A stretch of 7,443 nt of DNA, taken from Opitutia bacterium UBA4506. Lineage in GTDB: Bacteria; Verrucomicrobiota; Verrucomicrobiia; Opitutales; Puniceicoccaceae. Shown in pieces: positions 1-6,452 of the stretch. A model generated the notes under the pieces. The model was not told where the DNA came from. It did not search any database and saw only the letters and a program-made list of their open reading frames with translations. The stretch is from NCBI GenBank assembly GCA_002388665.1, contig DGMY01000083.1, forward strand, positions 1-7,443, written 5' to 3'. The first letter of the stretch is position 1. Each line of letters opens with the position of its first letter. The position numbers and the translations under genes were made by a program.

Positions 1-51
1 GGTCAAGCTACTTTTACCGTCCTAGGGCCCGAGCCGATTATGGGAAGACAG

Positions 52-66
52 TTTGGGACACCCAAA
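52..66. repeat. Short perfect inverted repeat in gene-free left edge
   Basis: Arms TTTGGG (52-57) and CCCAAA (61-66) are perfectly complementary around a 3-base loop. No T-run follows on either strand, so it does not look like an intrinsic terminator. It could be a protein-binding dyad or chance. The surrounding stretch 1-192 holds no open frame with recognisable protein features, no RNA gene and no convincing promoter. It lies beyond the terminator of the neighbouring operon. Confidence 0.3.
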
Positions 67-192
67 GAAATCAGGAAGTTTCGCACGGATCTTTCTAGTC
101 GCGGAGTGGGGGCACGCCCGTTCCTTCGTCGGGTGGTGTCCGGGTATGGATTCGAGCTGTGCGCCGTCGATAGGCTTTGCCGTGGCGGACAC

Positions 193-234
193 AAAAAAGG
201 CCCGCCCTTCGAAGAATAGATCGAAGGGCGGGCC
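193..234 (-). terminator. Intrinsic terminator of the oxidoreductase-isomerase operon
   Basis: Bases 199-212 are perfectly complementary to 221-234, giving a 14-bp GC-rich stem with an 8-base loop (213-220). Six A's on the plus strand at 193-198 become a U-run directly after the stem in a minus-strand transcript. The hairpin starts 38 bases after the TAA stop of the isomerase gene (stop at 273-275), the expected place for the end of the three-gene transcript. On the plus strand no T-run follows, so it should act in one direction only. Confidence 0.93.
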
Positions 235-272
235 CGAAATTGTGGTGAGGGGTTCGGCCCCCGCTACTGTCT

Positions 273-1049
273 TTATCCTTCGGCGAGGGTCTTGAGGTAG
301 TCGAAACTCGTCTTGAGGCATTCGAAAGGATCGCCATTGCAGCGGTCCTGTTCGACGATGAACCACTCGCATCCGGACTGCTCAGCGGCCTCAATGATGG
401 CTGGGAAGTTGAGGTTTCCTTGACCAATTTCGGCGAACTCGGGCTTGTTTTCCTCGTTGATCCGGTAGTCCTTGAGGTGGAGGAGGGGGAGACGGTTCTT
501 CAGGTTGCGGCACCAAGCGACTGGGTCAGCTCCACCGACTTGCACCCAATAGGTGTCGATTTCGCCCTGCAGGTTCTTGGGATCAGTTTCATTGTAGATG
601 CGCTCGAGAATGACCTCTCCACCCAACTTACGGAACTCCTGGGCGTGGTTGTGGTAGGTCAGTACCATTCCCGCATCCGCGAGTACCTTACCGGAGTGGT
701 CCAGTTTCTTGATCAGAGTAGCAATGGACTCTTCGCTGCCGAAATCGATACCGGCCGGGAACGGGTAAGCAGTTGCCTTCGTGCCCAGGGCCGCAAGGTC
801 TTCAACCACCTTTTCTGGCTCGTCGATCACCTGCGGTGACGGTGCGTGAGTGGCGCAGATGGTGAGTCCGTGCTCGGCGCAGATCGATTTGACCTGTTCG
901 GTCGAGATCACGCTGAAGTCCACTGCGCTAATTTGAACGGCTTGGTAACCGATCTCTGCAATCTTGCGGCAGGTTTCGGTGAAGTCTTCGACGCTGTTGG
1001 TGAAATCACGCAGCGTGTACATTTGAACGGCAATTTGAGAAATCTTCAT
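273..1049 (-). CDS. Sugar phosphate isomerase/epimerase-like TIM-barrel protein
   Basis: A 258-residue cytoplasmic protein of the xylose isomerase-like TIM-barrel (AP endonuclease 2) superfamily, whose members isomerise or epimerise sugars, inosose or hydroxypyruvate using a divalent metal. Seen in the sequence: an N-terminal strand with VQMYTLRD (8-15), THAPSP (67-72), YHNH (132-135), EIDTYW (163-168), LLHLKDYR (189-196), GQGNLNF (209-215) and VEQD (232-235). The likely metal ligands are D165, H191 and E233, with a further acidic residue earlier in the barrel. Length is normal and there is no signal peptide. The ATG start puts the first barrel strand at residue 4; no Shine-Dalgarno precedes it (the upstream bases are AGAATCCA). 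It is the last gene of the operon, 53 bp after the divergent oxidoreductase, and is followed by a strong terminator. The fold call is firm; the substrate cannot be read from sequence, and inosose or 3-keto-sugar chemistry are the main options. Confidence 0.9.
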   Translation of the reverse strand: MKISQIAVQMYTLRDFTNSVEDFTETCRKIAEIGYQAVQISAVDFSVISTEQVKSICAEHGLTICATHAPSPQVIDEPEKVVEDLAALGTKATAYPFPAGIDFGSEESIATLIKKLDHSGKVLADAGMVLTYHNHAQEFRKLGGEVILERIYNETDPKNLQGEIDTYWVQVGGADPVAWCRNLKNRLPLLHLKDYRINEENKPEFAEIGQGNLNFPAIIEAAEQSGCEWFIVEQDRCNGDPFECLKTSFDYLKTLAEG

Positions 1050-1102
1050 TGGATTCTGGTTATTGAGGGGATTGTTTGTGTGAAGTCTAAGGAATGGTTG
1101 GG

Positions 1103-2176
1103 CTATCGACGTGCGTCAGCTGCCTGTTGTGCGAGCATTGAAATCTCGGCTGCTTTGAGGGCGTGCTCCTGGGTCATCGCCTTCTCGGTGCGGTTGAGGC
1201 AATCGAGAATGAATCGGCCAAAGAACGGGAAACCGACGCGACCGGCGCAATCGATCATCTCTTCCGTGTCGTTGTTGACGAGGAAGATCTTATTGCCCCC
1301 GTTTTCTTCGCACACATTGATGTACTTGCGGAGCTCCATGTAACCATTTTCTCCGAGAATGAACGTGCGCCCATCCCCCCAAGTACGAGACTTGGCTGGG
1401 TTGAACCAATCCATGCGGCAGTAGGCGGATGCACCGGTGTTGAGCTGGAGATTGGCCTCACCAAAATCTTCGAGACCGGGCTTTTCGGGGCTGGCAAAAT
1501 TTTCAACGCGGGCCGAGAGAACTGTTGCATCAGTCGCACCGGAATACTCGAGGAATTGCTCAAACTGGTGAGAGCCGATATCGGTGAGGATACCCCCATA
1601 GGCATTCTTGTCGAAGAACCAATCGGGGCGGCTGCTCGCTGCCAAATTGTGAGGGGCGAGATTGAGAATCTGCAGTACCCGGCCAATCGCGCCTTCCTTG
1701 ATCAACTCTCCGGCGTACCAAGCGGACTCGTTCATCAACCGCTCTGAGTAGGAAACCATGTATTTCTTCCCGGTTTCCTTAATCTTTTCGCGGGCCTGAG
1801 CGAGTTGCTCCAGGGTCGTGAATGGGGACTTATCGGTGAAGTAGTCCTTGCCAGCGTCCATCACTTGGAAGCCGATGCCTGCCCGCTTGTTTGGGATCGC
1901 TGCCGAAGTGACCATTTGGACCTCTGGATCTTCGAGGATGTCCTCGAAACGTTCCGCGACGCGCGTCCCGGCTTTGATCAAGTCCTCGACTGGTCCCAGC
2001 TTGTTGGCATCCTCTGCGAAGACCCATTTCAGGGTTCCGCCGGCCTTCACCAGATTGTTGATTTGACCGTAAATGTGACCGTGATCGAAGTGGGAGGCCG
2101 CAAATACAAATTCACCCGGTTCGACCACCTTCTCGGCGGCCGCTTCCGGCGCGTAGTTCATTCCGTCTTTACTCAT
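1103..2176 (-). CDS. Divergent Gfo/Idh/MocA-family oxidoreductase
   Basis: A 357-residue protein with the two-domain layout of Gfo/Idh/MocA dehydrogenases: an N-terminal Rossmann-like domain (about 20-140) and a C-terminal alpha/beta domain (about 145-340). The C-terminal half is classic: GRVLQ (165-169), RPDWFFD (183-189) and YGGILTDIGSHQFEQF (193-208), with H203 as the likely catalytic histidine. The N-terminal half departs from the family. The first strand reads FVFAASHFDHGHIYG (23-37) in place of GxGxxG, and the usual EKP reads DKSP (115-118), keeping the lysine K116. I recall related proteins in Planctomycetota and Verrucomicrobiota with a similar DHGHIYG segment and a DKPPF loop, so this looks like an established subfamily and not a decayed gene. 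The ATG at 2176 lies 23 bp after the upstream gene and lacks a Shine-Dalgarno; M6 is a possible alternative start. Substrate, and even redox activity, are unknown. Confidence 0.87.
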   Translation of the reverse strand: MSKDGMNYAPEAAAEKVVEPGEFVFAASHFDHGHIYGQINNLVKAGGTLKWVFAEDANKLGPVEDLIKAGTRVAERFEDILEDPEVQMVTSAAIPNKRAGIGFQVMDAGKDYFTDKSPFTTLEQLAQAREKIKETGKKYMVSYSERLMNESAWYAGELIKEGAIGRVLQILNLAPHNLAASSRPDWFFDKNAYGGILTDIGSHQFEQFLEYSGATDATVLSARVENFASPEKPGLEDFGEANLQLNTGASAYCRMDWFNPAKSRTWGDGRTFILGENGYMELRKYINVCEENGGNKIFLVNNDTEEMIDCAGRVGFPFFGRFILDCLNRTEKAMTQEHALKAAEISMLAQQAADARR

Positions 2177-2199
2177 AGGGTTTTTCGGTTGGAGCTGGA

Positions 2200-3363
2200 T
2201 TAGAAGCTTTGTGAGAAATCGCCGGTTTCGGTCGTTTCAACAGTCTTCTTTTGGAAAGTAGAGTTCTCGATACGAGTCTTGAGCTCGGCGGCATAGACTG
2301 CGCTGTCTATGGGGAGGTCGACTGTCTTTTGCGTGAACCCGGAGAGCAGCATCGCGTTGGCCAACTCTACGGAGTGGATTCCCTCAATCGCCGGAGCGAT
2401 CAATTTCTCGGTCCCGCGGATTGCGCCCACAAAATTCTTGAGAATACCGACATGCTGCTCGCCCTTGCCCTTTGTCGGGATGGTGACATCCCAACAACCT
2501 GGCTTGGAGAATCCGGTCTTGGCTTCGGCCAAGTGCTTGGAGCTGGTTACCTCATTGCGGAAGTACTTCAGCGTGTCCTCACCGGAGATTTCAAGACGGC
2601 CCTGATCGCCGACGATCTCGAGACGATTGACTCCAGGGGCCTCACCTGTGGTGGTAATGAATACGCCCTGAACGCCGGAATCATACTCCAGCATCGCGGT
2701 GACAGAATCTTCGACTTCAATATCATGGAATCGGCCGATTTGTACCTGTGCGGTCACCCGCTTAGGCATGCCAAAGAGCCACTGCCAGAGGTCGAGCTGG
2801 TGAGGGCATTGGTTGAGGAGTACACCTCCACCTTCGCCGCCCCAAGTCGCGCGCCATCCGCCGGACTGGTAGTAATTCTCCGTGCGGAACCAGTCGGTAA
2901 TGATCCAGTTGAGGCGATGGATTTTGCCCAGTTCGCCGGATTGAATCATCTCCCGTGCTTTGTTGTAGCGGAAGTCAGTCCGTTGGTTGAACATCGCTGC
3001 GAAGATCTGGTCAGAGTTGCCACTGTAGGCGCTGATCAATTTTTCGCAGTCTTCCTTGTGTACGGAAATTGGTTTCTCGACCAAGACGTGGAGACCTTTC
3101 TCGAGTGCCTCGATGCCGAGAGTGGTGTGGCTATAGTGGGGAGTGGCGATCAGGACCGCATCGATCTCGCCGCTTTGGATCAGGTCCGAACCCTCGGTAA
3201 ACTTCTTAACATCAGAAATCTTGTCGCGGTTCTTTTCCTCGCGATCCGCAATTGCGGTGAGCTTTAATCCGGGAACTTTACCCCCTTGGATGCTCTTGGA
3301 ATGGGCGGTGCCCATATTCCCAATGCCGATGATGCCGATTCGAATGTCTGGATGTTCTGCCAT
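2200..3363 (-). CDS. Gfo/Idh/MocA-family NAD(P)-dependent oxidoreductase
   Basis: A 387-residue cytoplasmic dehydrogenase of the Gfo/Idh/MocA family, which oxidises or reduces ring carbons of sugars, inositols and derivatives with NAD(P). Seen: a Rossmann strand and glycine loop IGIIGIGNMG (9-18); an acidic residue after the second strand (D40) that often goes with NAD preference; the ATPHYSH segment (73-79); the EKP motif (96-98, lysine 97); and GGGVLLNQCPHQLDLW (178-193), with H188 at the family's catalytic histidine position. The C-terminus keeps the common ELANAMLLSG helix. I chose the ATG at 3363: an upstream in-frame GTG at 3423 would add 20 residues ahead of the usual N-terminus and breaks no domain. 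No Shine-Dalgarno is present; the start codon lies in one arm of a 7-bp inverted repeat. It is the first gene of the operon, divergent from the AraC regulator. Substrate unknown. Confidence 0.93.
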   Translation of the reverse strand: MAEHPDIRIGIIGIGNMGTAHSKSIQGGKVPGLKLTAIADREEKNRDKISDVKKFTEGSDLIQSGEIDAVLIATPHYSHTTLGIEALEKGLHVLVEKPISVHKEDCEKLISAYSGNSDQIFAAMFNQRTDFRYNKAREMIQSGELGKIHRLNWIITDWFRTENYYQSGGWRATWGGEGGGVLLNQCPHQLDLWQWLFGMPKRVTAQVQIGRFHDIEVEDSVTAMLEYDSGVQGVFITTTGEAPGVNRLEIVGDQGRLEISGEDTLKYFRNEVTSSKHLAEAKTGFSKPGCWDVTIPTKGKGEQHVGILKNFVGAIRGTEKLIAPAIEGIHSVELANAMLLSGFTQKTVDLPIDSAVYAAELKTRIENSTFQKKTVETTETGDFSQSF

Positions 3364-3401
3364 TGGAAGAGAGTAGCGGAATTGGTCTGAGATGCCAATG
3401 G
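3360..3401 (-). other. Inverted repeat that includes the oxidoreductase start codon
   Basis: CCATTGG at 3360-3366 and CCAATGG at 3395-3401 are perfect 7-bp reverse complements, 28 bases apart. In the minus-strand transcript the downstream arm contains the ATG at 3363, so pairing would cover the start codon. A second CCAAT-like segment inside the loop competes for pairing. It may be a translational control element or chance; the long loop keeps confidence low. Confidence 0.3.
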
Positions 3402-3413
3402 ATGTTTTTAGAT

Positions 3414-3422
3414 AAATTTGCA
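3414..3422. promoter_or_regulatory. Candidate operator copy near the oxidoreductase promoter side
   Basis: The 9-mer AAATTTGCA occurs here, 51 bp upstream of the oxidoreductase ATG, and again at 3620-3628, 37 bp upstream of the AraC start, in the same orientation. One copy sits close to each of two divergent genes, which is the pattern expected of sites for an AraC-type regulator controlling its neighbour and itself. Nine bases are short, so this is a hypothesis. No convincing -35/-10 pair could be assigned on either strand. Confidence 0.35.
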
Positions 3423-3423
3423 C

Positions 3424-3664
3424 TTTTGTGCGGATCTCGGCTTCGGTGCAGGATTCTCTCCAGGGTTGTCTCGACCGCTCCGGCGGACGGGTGCAACTGC
3501 TGTCGAACTTGGATGATAGCTCAGTTTTCGGTTAGACTTCATGGGATTCAGGCGATTCTCTTGGCCGCGCCCGGAGGATGGATGGGATTGGTAGGAATTT
3601 CAATGGTGGCTGGCGGTTCAAATTTGCATCTTCCATCATCCCCGGATAGTAGAACTTGTAGACC
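3424..3664. promoter_or_regulatory. Divergent intergenic regulatory region
   Basis: No gene is supported between the oxidoreductase operon (ATG at 3363, minus) and the AraC gene (ATG at 3665, plus), about 300 bp in all including 3364-3423. Both promoters must lie here unless transcription enters from outside. It contains the second AAATTTGCA copy (3620-3628) and a 7-bp dispersed inverted repeat, GGATGAT (3511-3517) with ATCATCC (3635-3641). GATAGT near 3645 is a weak -10 candidate for the AraC gene without a good -35 box. The length is generous for two promoters with regulator sites. Confidence 0.55.
3620..3628. promoter_or_regulatory. Candidate operator copy near the AraC gene
   Basis: Second copy of the 9-mer AAATTTGCA, 37 bp upstream of the AraC ATG and 206 bp from the first copy. 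Its position would suit autoregulation, and looping between the two sites is conceivable given the spacing. No experiment or alignment supports it yet. Confidence 0.35.
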
Positions 3665-4459
3665 ATGAATGAATCCGGATCCCCTTGGCAGGTGCTGAAC
3701 TGCCGCTTCTTTGTGAATTCCGAGACCTGGAGTTGGAACTCGGGGGCCCGGACTCATTTTAACTTTTGGATGGCGACACAGGGCGGGGGACAGCTTCGGG
3801 TGAATGGGAGGGAATACGCGATTCATTCCGGTGTGGCCTTCCTCTTCGGGCGGGATGATCTGGTGGTGGGGGAGAGTGATCCCGAGAACGGAAAGCTCGG
3901 CAATTTTGCCACCCATTTTCTTCCCGATGAGGCCTCCGAAGAATGGATGTTCGGGTTGGCGCAGCGATTGAATGGAAGGTCCTTTCGAGACTGTCTTTGG
4001 TTGGTCCCGGCTCTGCGTGACCTCTCCCGGGACTTTTCCTTTGGCTCGAGCCCAAATGATCCACGTATTGGCAATCGGTTGAGGCTGATTTTGGGGCTGC
4101 TGGACAATGAACCGGATCGATCCCGCTTCAGCGAGGTGGACCGTGAGATGGCTGAGATCGTTGAGCGGATTCGCCGGAATCCGGCAGCGCCGTATTCGGT
4201 CCAGGAGATGGCCGATCGCTGCGGTATTTCAGTATCGCGCTTGTCGCGCCGGTTTCGGGAGTTGGTCGGGCTTCCTCCAAATCAGTTTATCGTTCAGGAG
4301 CGACTGCGAACGGCAGAAATGATGCTCTTGGGAGGGAATGACCGGATCGAAACAATTGCCGAACGTCTTGGATACCGGGATGTCTACTTCTTCAGCCGAC
4401 AATTTCGTCAGCACCGGGGGGTCGCACCGTCCCGGTTCCGGCGAGGGTTCAATGCTTGA
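3665..4459 (+). CDS. AraC-family transcriptional regulator
   Basis: A 264-residue DNA-binding regulator. The N-terminal part (about 10-95) looks like the cupin-type sensor of AraC proteins, with a glycine-rich turn GGGQLRVNGREY (40-51) and a following hydrophobic strand. The C-terminal part (about 160-262) is the AraC/XylS DNA-binding domain with two helix-turn-helix motifs: VQEMADRCGISVSRLSRRF (179-197) and the second around IETIAERLGYRDVYFFSRQF (228-247), ending in GVAPSRFRRG. The second motif and the SRQF / P-S-x-F-R signature are textbook. It is divergent from the oxidoreductase-isomerase operon, so control of that operon, with the pathway sugar as ligand, is the likely role. Its 3' end overlaps the convergent NAD(P)HX repair gene by 11 bp. 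No Shine-Dalgarno is seen before the ATG. The family call is firm; the ligand and targets are inferred. Confidence 0.93.
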   Translation: MNESGSPWQVLNCRFFVNSETWSWNSGARTHFNFWMATQGGGQLRVNGREYAIHSGVAFLFGRDDLVVGESDPENGKLGNFATHFLPDEASEEWMFGLAQRLNGRSFRDCLWLVPALRDLSRDFSFGSSPNDPRIGNRLRLILGLLDNEPDRSRFSEVDREMAEIVERIRRNPAAPYSVQEMADRCGISVSRLSRRFRELVGLPPNQFIVQERLRTAEMMLLGGNDRIETIAERLGYRDVYFFSRQFRQHRGVAPSRFRRGFNA

Positions 4460-6020
4460 AGCCGAGCGCCTCCGGCAGGTAGTCAAGAAGCCGGGTCGTA
4501 CGCACCGCCGAGTTGCCTTGGGCGCGGGCGAGGCAGTCCGCTGCACGGCCGTGCCAGACGGTGGCGATCGCTGCTGCGGCCGTGGGATTGTCGGGGTCTT
4601 GCGAAAGAAGTGAGCTCACCATTCCTGCCAGAAGGTCTCCGGTGCCGCCCCTCGCGAGGACAGGTCCTCCAAACGGCGAAAGGTAGACGGTCTCGGTATT
4701 GGCGATTCTGGTGCGGGGACCTTTCAAAATCACCAAACAGCGATTTCGCTGACAGAAGGAGGTGAGCGATTTCACGCCAATATCGTCAAATGGATCCCCG
4801 CCGATACGTTTCCACTCGCCCGGATGAGGAGTCAAAATGACCGGGGGAAAATCCTCAGGCCTCTGCTGCAGTGCGTCTTGCAGATCCGGAAGGAGGGCGT
4901 CGGCGTCAATGACCAGCGGTTTCCGGATCGTCCGGATGACGGATTTTACCAGATCGGCGGTTTTCTGCGAGCGGCCGAGTCCAGGGCCGATCAGCAACGT
5001 CGAAAAATCATCGAACCGCGGTGCCAGCAGATCCAGAATCCGTGCATCCAAGCCGCCCTCGGCGGAGGGAACAGTAGACCACATGGCTTCGGGTTGGAGA
5101 GGGATTCCCGCCCGCGCCACAGATTCGACTGTGCCAACCGTGAGGAGCCCGCAGCCGGAATTGGCGGCCGCCATGGTTGCCATTAGGCATGCGCCGGGCA
5201 TGGAGTCCGAGCCAGCGATAATGAGCAAGTGGCCGTAGGTGCGCTTGTGGGTGGAGGGATTGCGAAATGAAGCTAGCTGCCAGAGAATATTCTGGCGGAG
5301 GATGCAAACGTCGGGCTTTAGATCCGGGCGTGGCTTAAAGAAGCCGAGATCAAGATAGCGCACGCGGCCGACTTTGCCGATCGAGGCATTTTCGGCAACG
5401 GGGATCTTGGAGATGCCGGTGGCGTAGGTGAAGTCCGCGTCGAAGGCCCGGGGGTCGGACTCGTCTCCGATTCCCGACGGGAGATCCACTGCCGCACGGA
5501 GCCGAATCTTCGGAAATGCGTTGATTGCCTGGAGTAGGCGCAGGGGGATGCCGTGCAGGGGAGGACGACTCTGCATCCCAAAAATCCCATCCACACAAAG
5601 GTCGATTCCACGGCCCTGCGAAAAATTGTGGAGAAGAGCGTCGATCTCGTCATCCTCACCGATCGAATGGACCTCGCTGCGGACCCGCAGGAGCTCGTAC
5701 GGTGCGCGTACGTGTTTGCGAAGACTCTCAACGGGGAAGGCCAGCAGGACCATCACCTCGAGATCGGGATGGCGATCGAGGAGGGTGTTGGCGCAGATCA
5801 GCGCGTCGCCTGCATTGTGACCTTTGCCAGAAAGGATGACTACCTTTCCTTGTGCGGGGAAGCCGCTGATCTCTTCAAAATCGTCTTCAATCGCAGCTGC
5901 GATCGCCCGGCCCGCCCGGTACATCAGTATGTCTTCGGTCTCTTGTCCGCTGGAGAAGAAGGCTCCCTCGTATTCGGCCGACGCGGCGCAGGAGAGGATC
6001 GGATGAGCGTCGATATTCAC
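4449..6020 (-). CDS. nnr: Bifunctional NAD(P)H-hydrate epimerase / ADP-dependent NAD(P)HX dehydratase
   Basis: A 523-residue fusion that repairs hydrated NADH and NADPH: the N-terminal YjeF_N domain (about 5-230) interconverts R and S hydrates, and the C-terminal ribokinase-like domain (about 250-520) dehydrates the S form using ADP. Epimerase motifs: GKGHNAGDA (65-73), VDGIFG (143-148) and VDLPSG (178-183). Dehydratase motifs: HKRTYG (258-263), GPGLG (345-349), IDADAL (371-376), TPHPGE (397-402), LKGPRT (432-437) and GGTGDLLAG (458-466), with D462 the likely catalytic base. The length fits the two-domain enzyme. The start is a GTG; it puts PILSCAAS at the usual N-terminal strand, and M33 is too far inside the domain. 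It lies 24 bp after acpS in one likely transcript. The nucleotide loop GHNAGDA differs from the common GNNGGDG. Its stop lies inside the convergent AraC gene, so no dedicated terminator follows. Confidence 0.95.
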   Translation of the reverse strand: MNIDAHPILSCAASAEYEGAFFSSGQETEDILMYRAGRAIAAAIEDDFEEISGFPAQGKVVILSGKGHNAGDALICANTLLDRHPDLEVMVLLAFPVESLRKHVRAPYELLRVRSEVHSIGEDDEIDALLHNFSQGRGIDLCVDGIFGMQSRPPLHGIPLRLLQAINAFPKIRLRAAVDLPSGIGDESDPRAFDADFTYATGISKIPVAENASIGKVGRVRYLDLGFFKPRPDLKPDVCILRQNILWQLASFRNPSTHKRTYGHLLIIAGSDSMPGACLMATMAAANSGCGLLTVGTVESVARAGIPLQPEAMWSTVPSAEGGLDARILDLLAPRFDDFSTLLIGPGLGRSQKTADLVKSVIRTIRKPLVIDADALLPDLQDALQQRPEDFPPVILTPHPGEWKRIGGDPFDDIGVKSLTSFCQRNRCLVILKGPRTRIANTETVYLSPFGGPVLARGGTGDLLAGMVSSLLSQDPDNPTAAAAIATVWHGRAADCLARAQGNSAVRTTRLLDYLPEALGFKH

Positions 6021-6044
6021 AAAACAAAAGGAGTGGCGATCGAA

Positions 6045-6452
6045 TTATCGAATGAGGATGGCAACGGCAGTAGCGTGTTCCCGCGTATGGGCTAGACTGA
6101 CCAACACATCGGTTGCCTGTTTTTGAGCTAATAGGGCTTTGCCCTTTTCGTCGAGTCGGATGAGGGGCTTCCCGAGATTATCTTTGACCACCTCGATCGA
6201 CTTCCAACCGATATGCTCCCCAATGCCGGTGCCAAATGCCTTGGAGACCGCTTCTTTCGCGGCGAAACGGGCTGCGAAATGAGGGCCGTTGAATTTGATC
6301 GCGTCGCAATAGGCGAGTTCGCCCTCGGTAAAGACCCGATCGCGGAAGCGGTCGCCTTGCCGCTCGAGGGCTTTCTGGATCCGCGGAACCTCGATCAAGT
6401 CGATCCCTATTCCAAGAACGGCGCTGCCAGCTGGAATCTCTGGCAGGTTCAT
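6045..6452 (-). CDS. acpS: Holo-[acyl-carrier-protein] synthase
   Basis: A 135-residue enzyme that transfers 4'-phosphopantetheine from CoA to the conserved serine of acyl carrier protein, activating it for fatty acid synthesis in the cytoplasm. Seen: GIGIDLIEVPRI (14-25), with D18 as the Mg ligand; FTEGE (41-45); AARFAAKEAVSKAFGTG (60-76), with E67 as second metal ligand and K66; and the C-terminal SLAHTREHA (119-127), where many homologues have SISH. The length matches AcpS-type enzymes and excludes the longer Sfp class. There are about 10 extra residues before the first strand. The ATG overlaps the pdxJ stop by 4 bp (ATGA), which points to coupled translation and explains the absence of a separate leader. 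The repair gene follows 24 bp later; acpS next to an nnr/yjeF homologue is a familiar arrangement in other bacteria. Confidence 0.97.
   Translation of the reverse strand: MNLPEIPAGSAVLGIGIDLIEVPRIQKALERQGDRFRDRVFTEGELAYCDAIKFNGPHFAARFAAKEAVSKAFGTGIGEHIGWKSIEVVKDNLGKPLIRLDEKGKALLAQKQATDVLVSLAHTREHATAVAILIR

Noticed and set aside
52..66. Second intrinsic terminator at the dyad TTTGGG-ACA-CCCAAA
   Set aside because: The stem is only 6 bp and no T-run follows on either strand.
3..194. Small open frame (63 codons) on the minus strand at the left edge
   Set aside because: It overlaps the terminator T-run, its composition is proline/arginine-rich like random GC-rich sequence, and no start signal or motif supports it.
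2251..3267. Long open frame (338 codons) on the plus strand opposite the first oxidoreductase
   Set aside because: It lies wholly inside a gene with clear Gfo/Idh/MocA motifs, its translation shows no recognisable domain, and GC-rich coding DNA often leaves the antisense frame open.
3413..3420. Bacteroidota-type -7 promoter box (TAnnTTTG) on the plus strand
   Set aside because: It is about 245 bp upstream of the only plus-strand gene, and nothing else here indicates Bacteroidota.
3364..3423. GTG start at 3423 giving a 20-residue N-terminal extension of the first oxidoreductase
   Set aside because: The extension precedes the usual family N-terminus, has no Shine-Dalgarno, and covers the region with the candidate operator; the ATG at 3363 places the Rossmann strand at the normal distance.
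5553..6095. Plus-strand open frame of 180 codons opposite nnr
   Set aside because: It is antisense to a strongly supported enzyme gene and shows no domain of its own.
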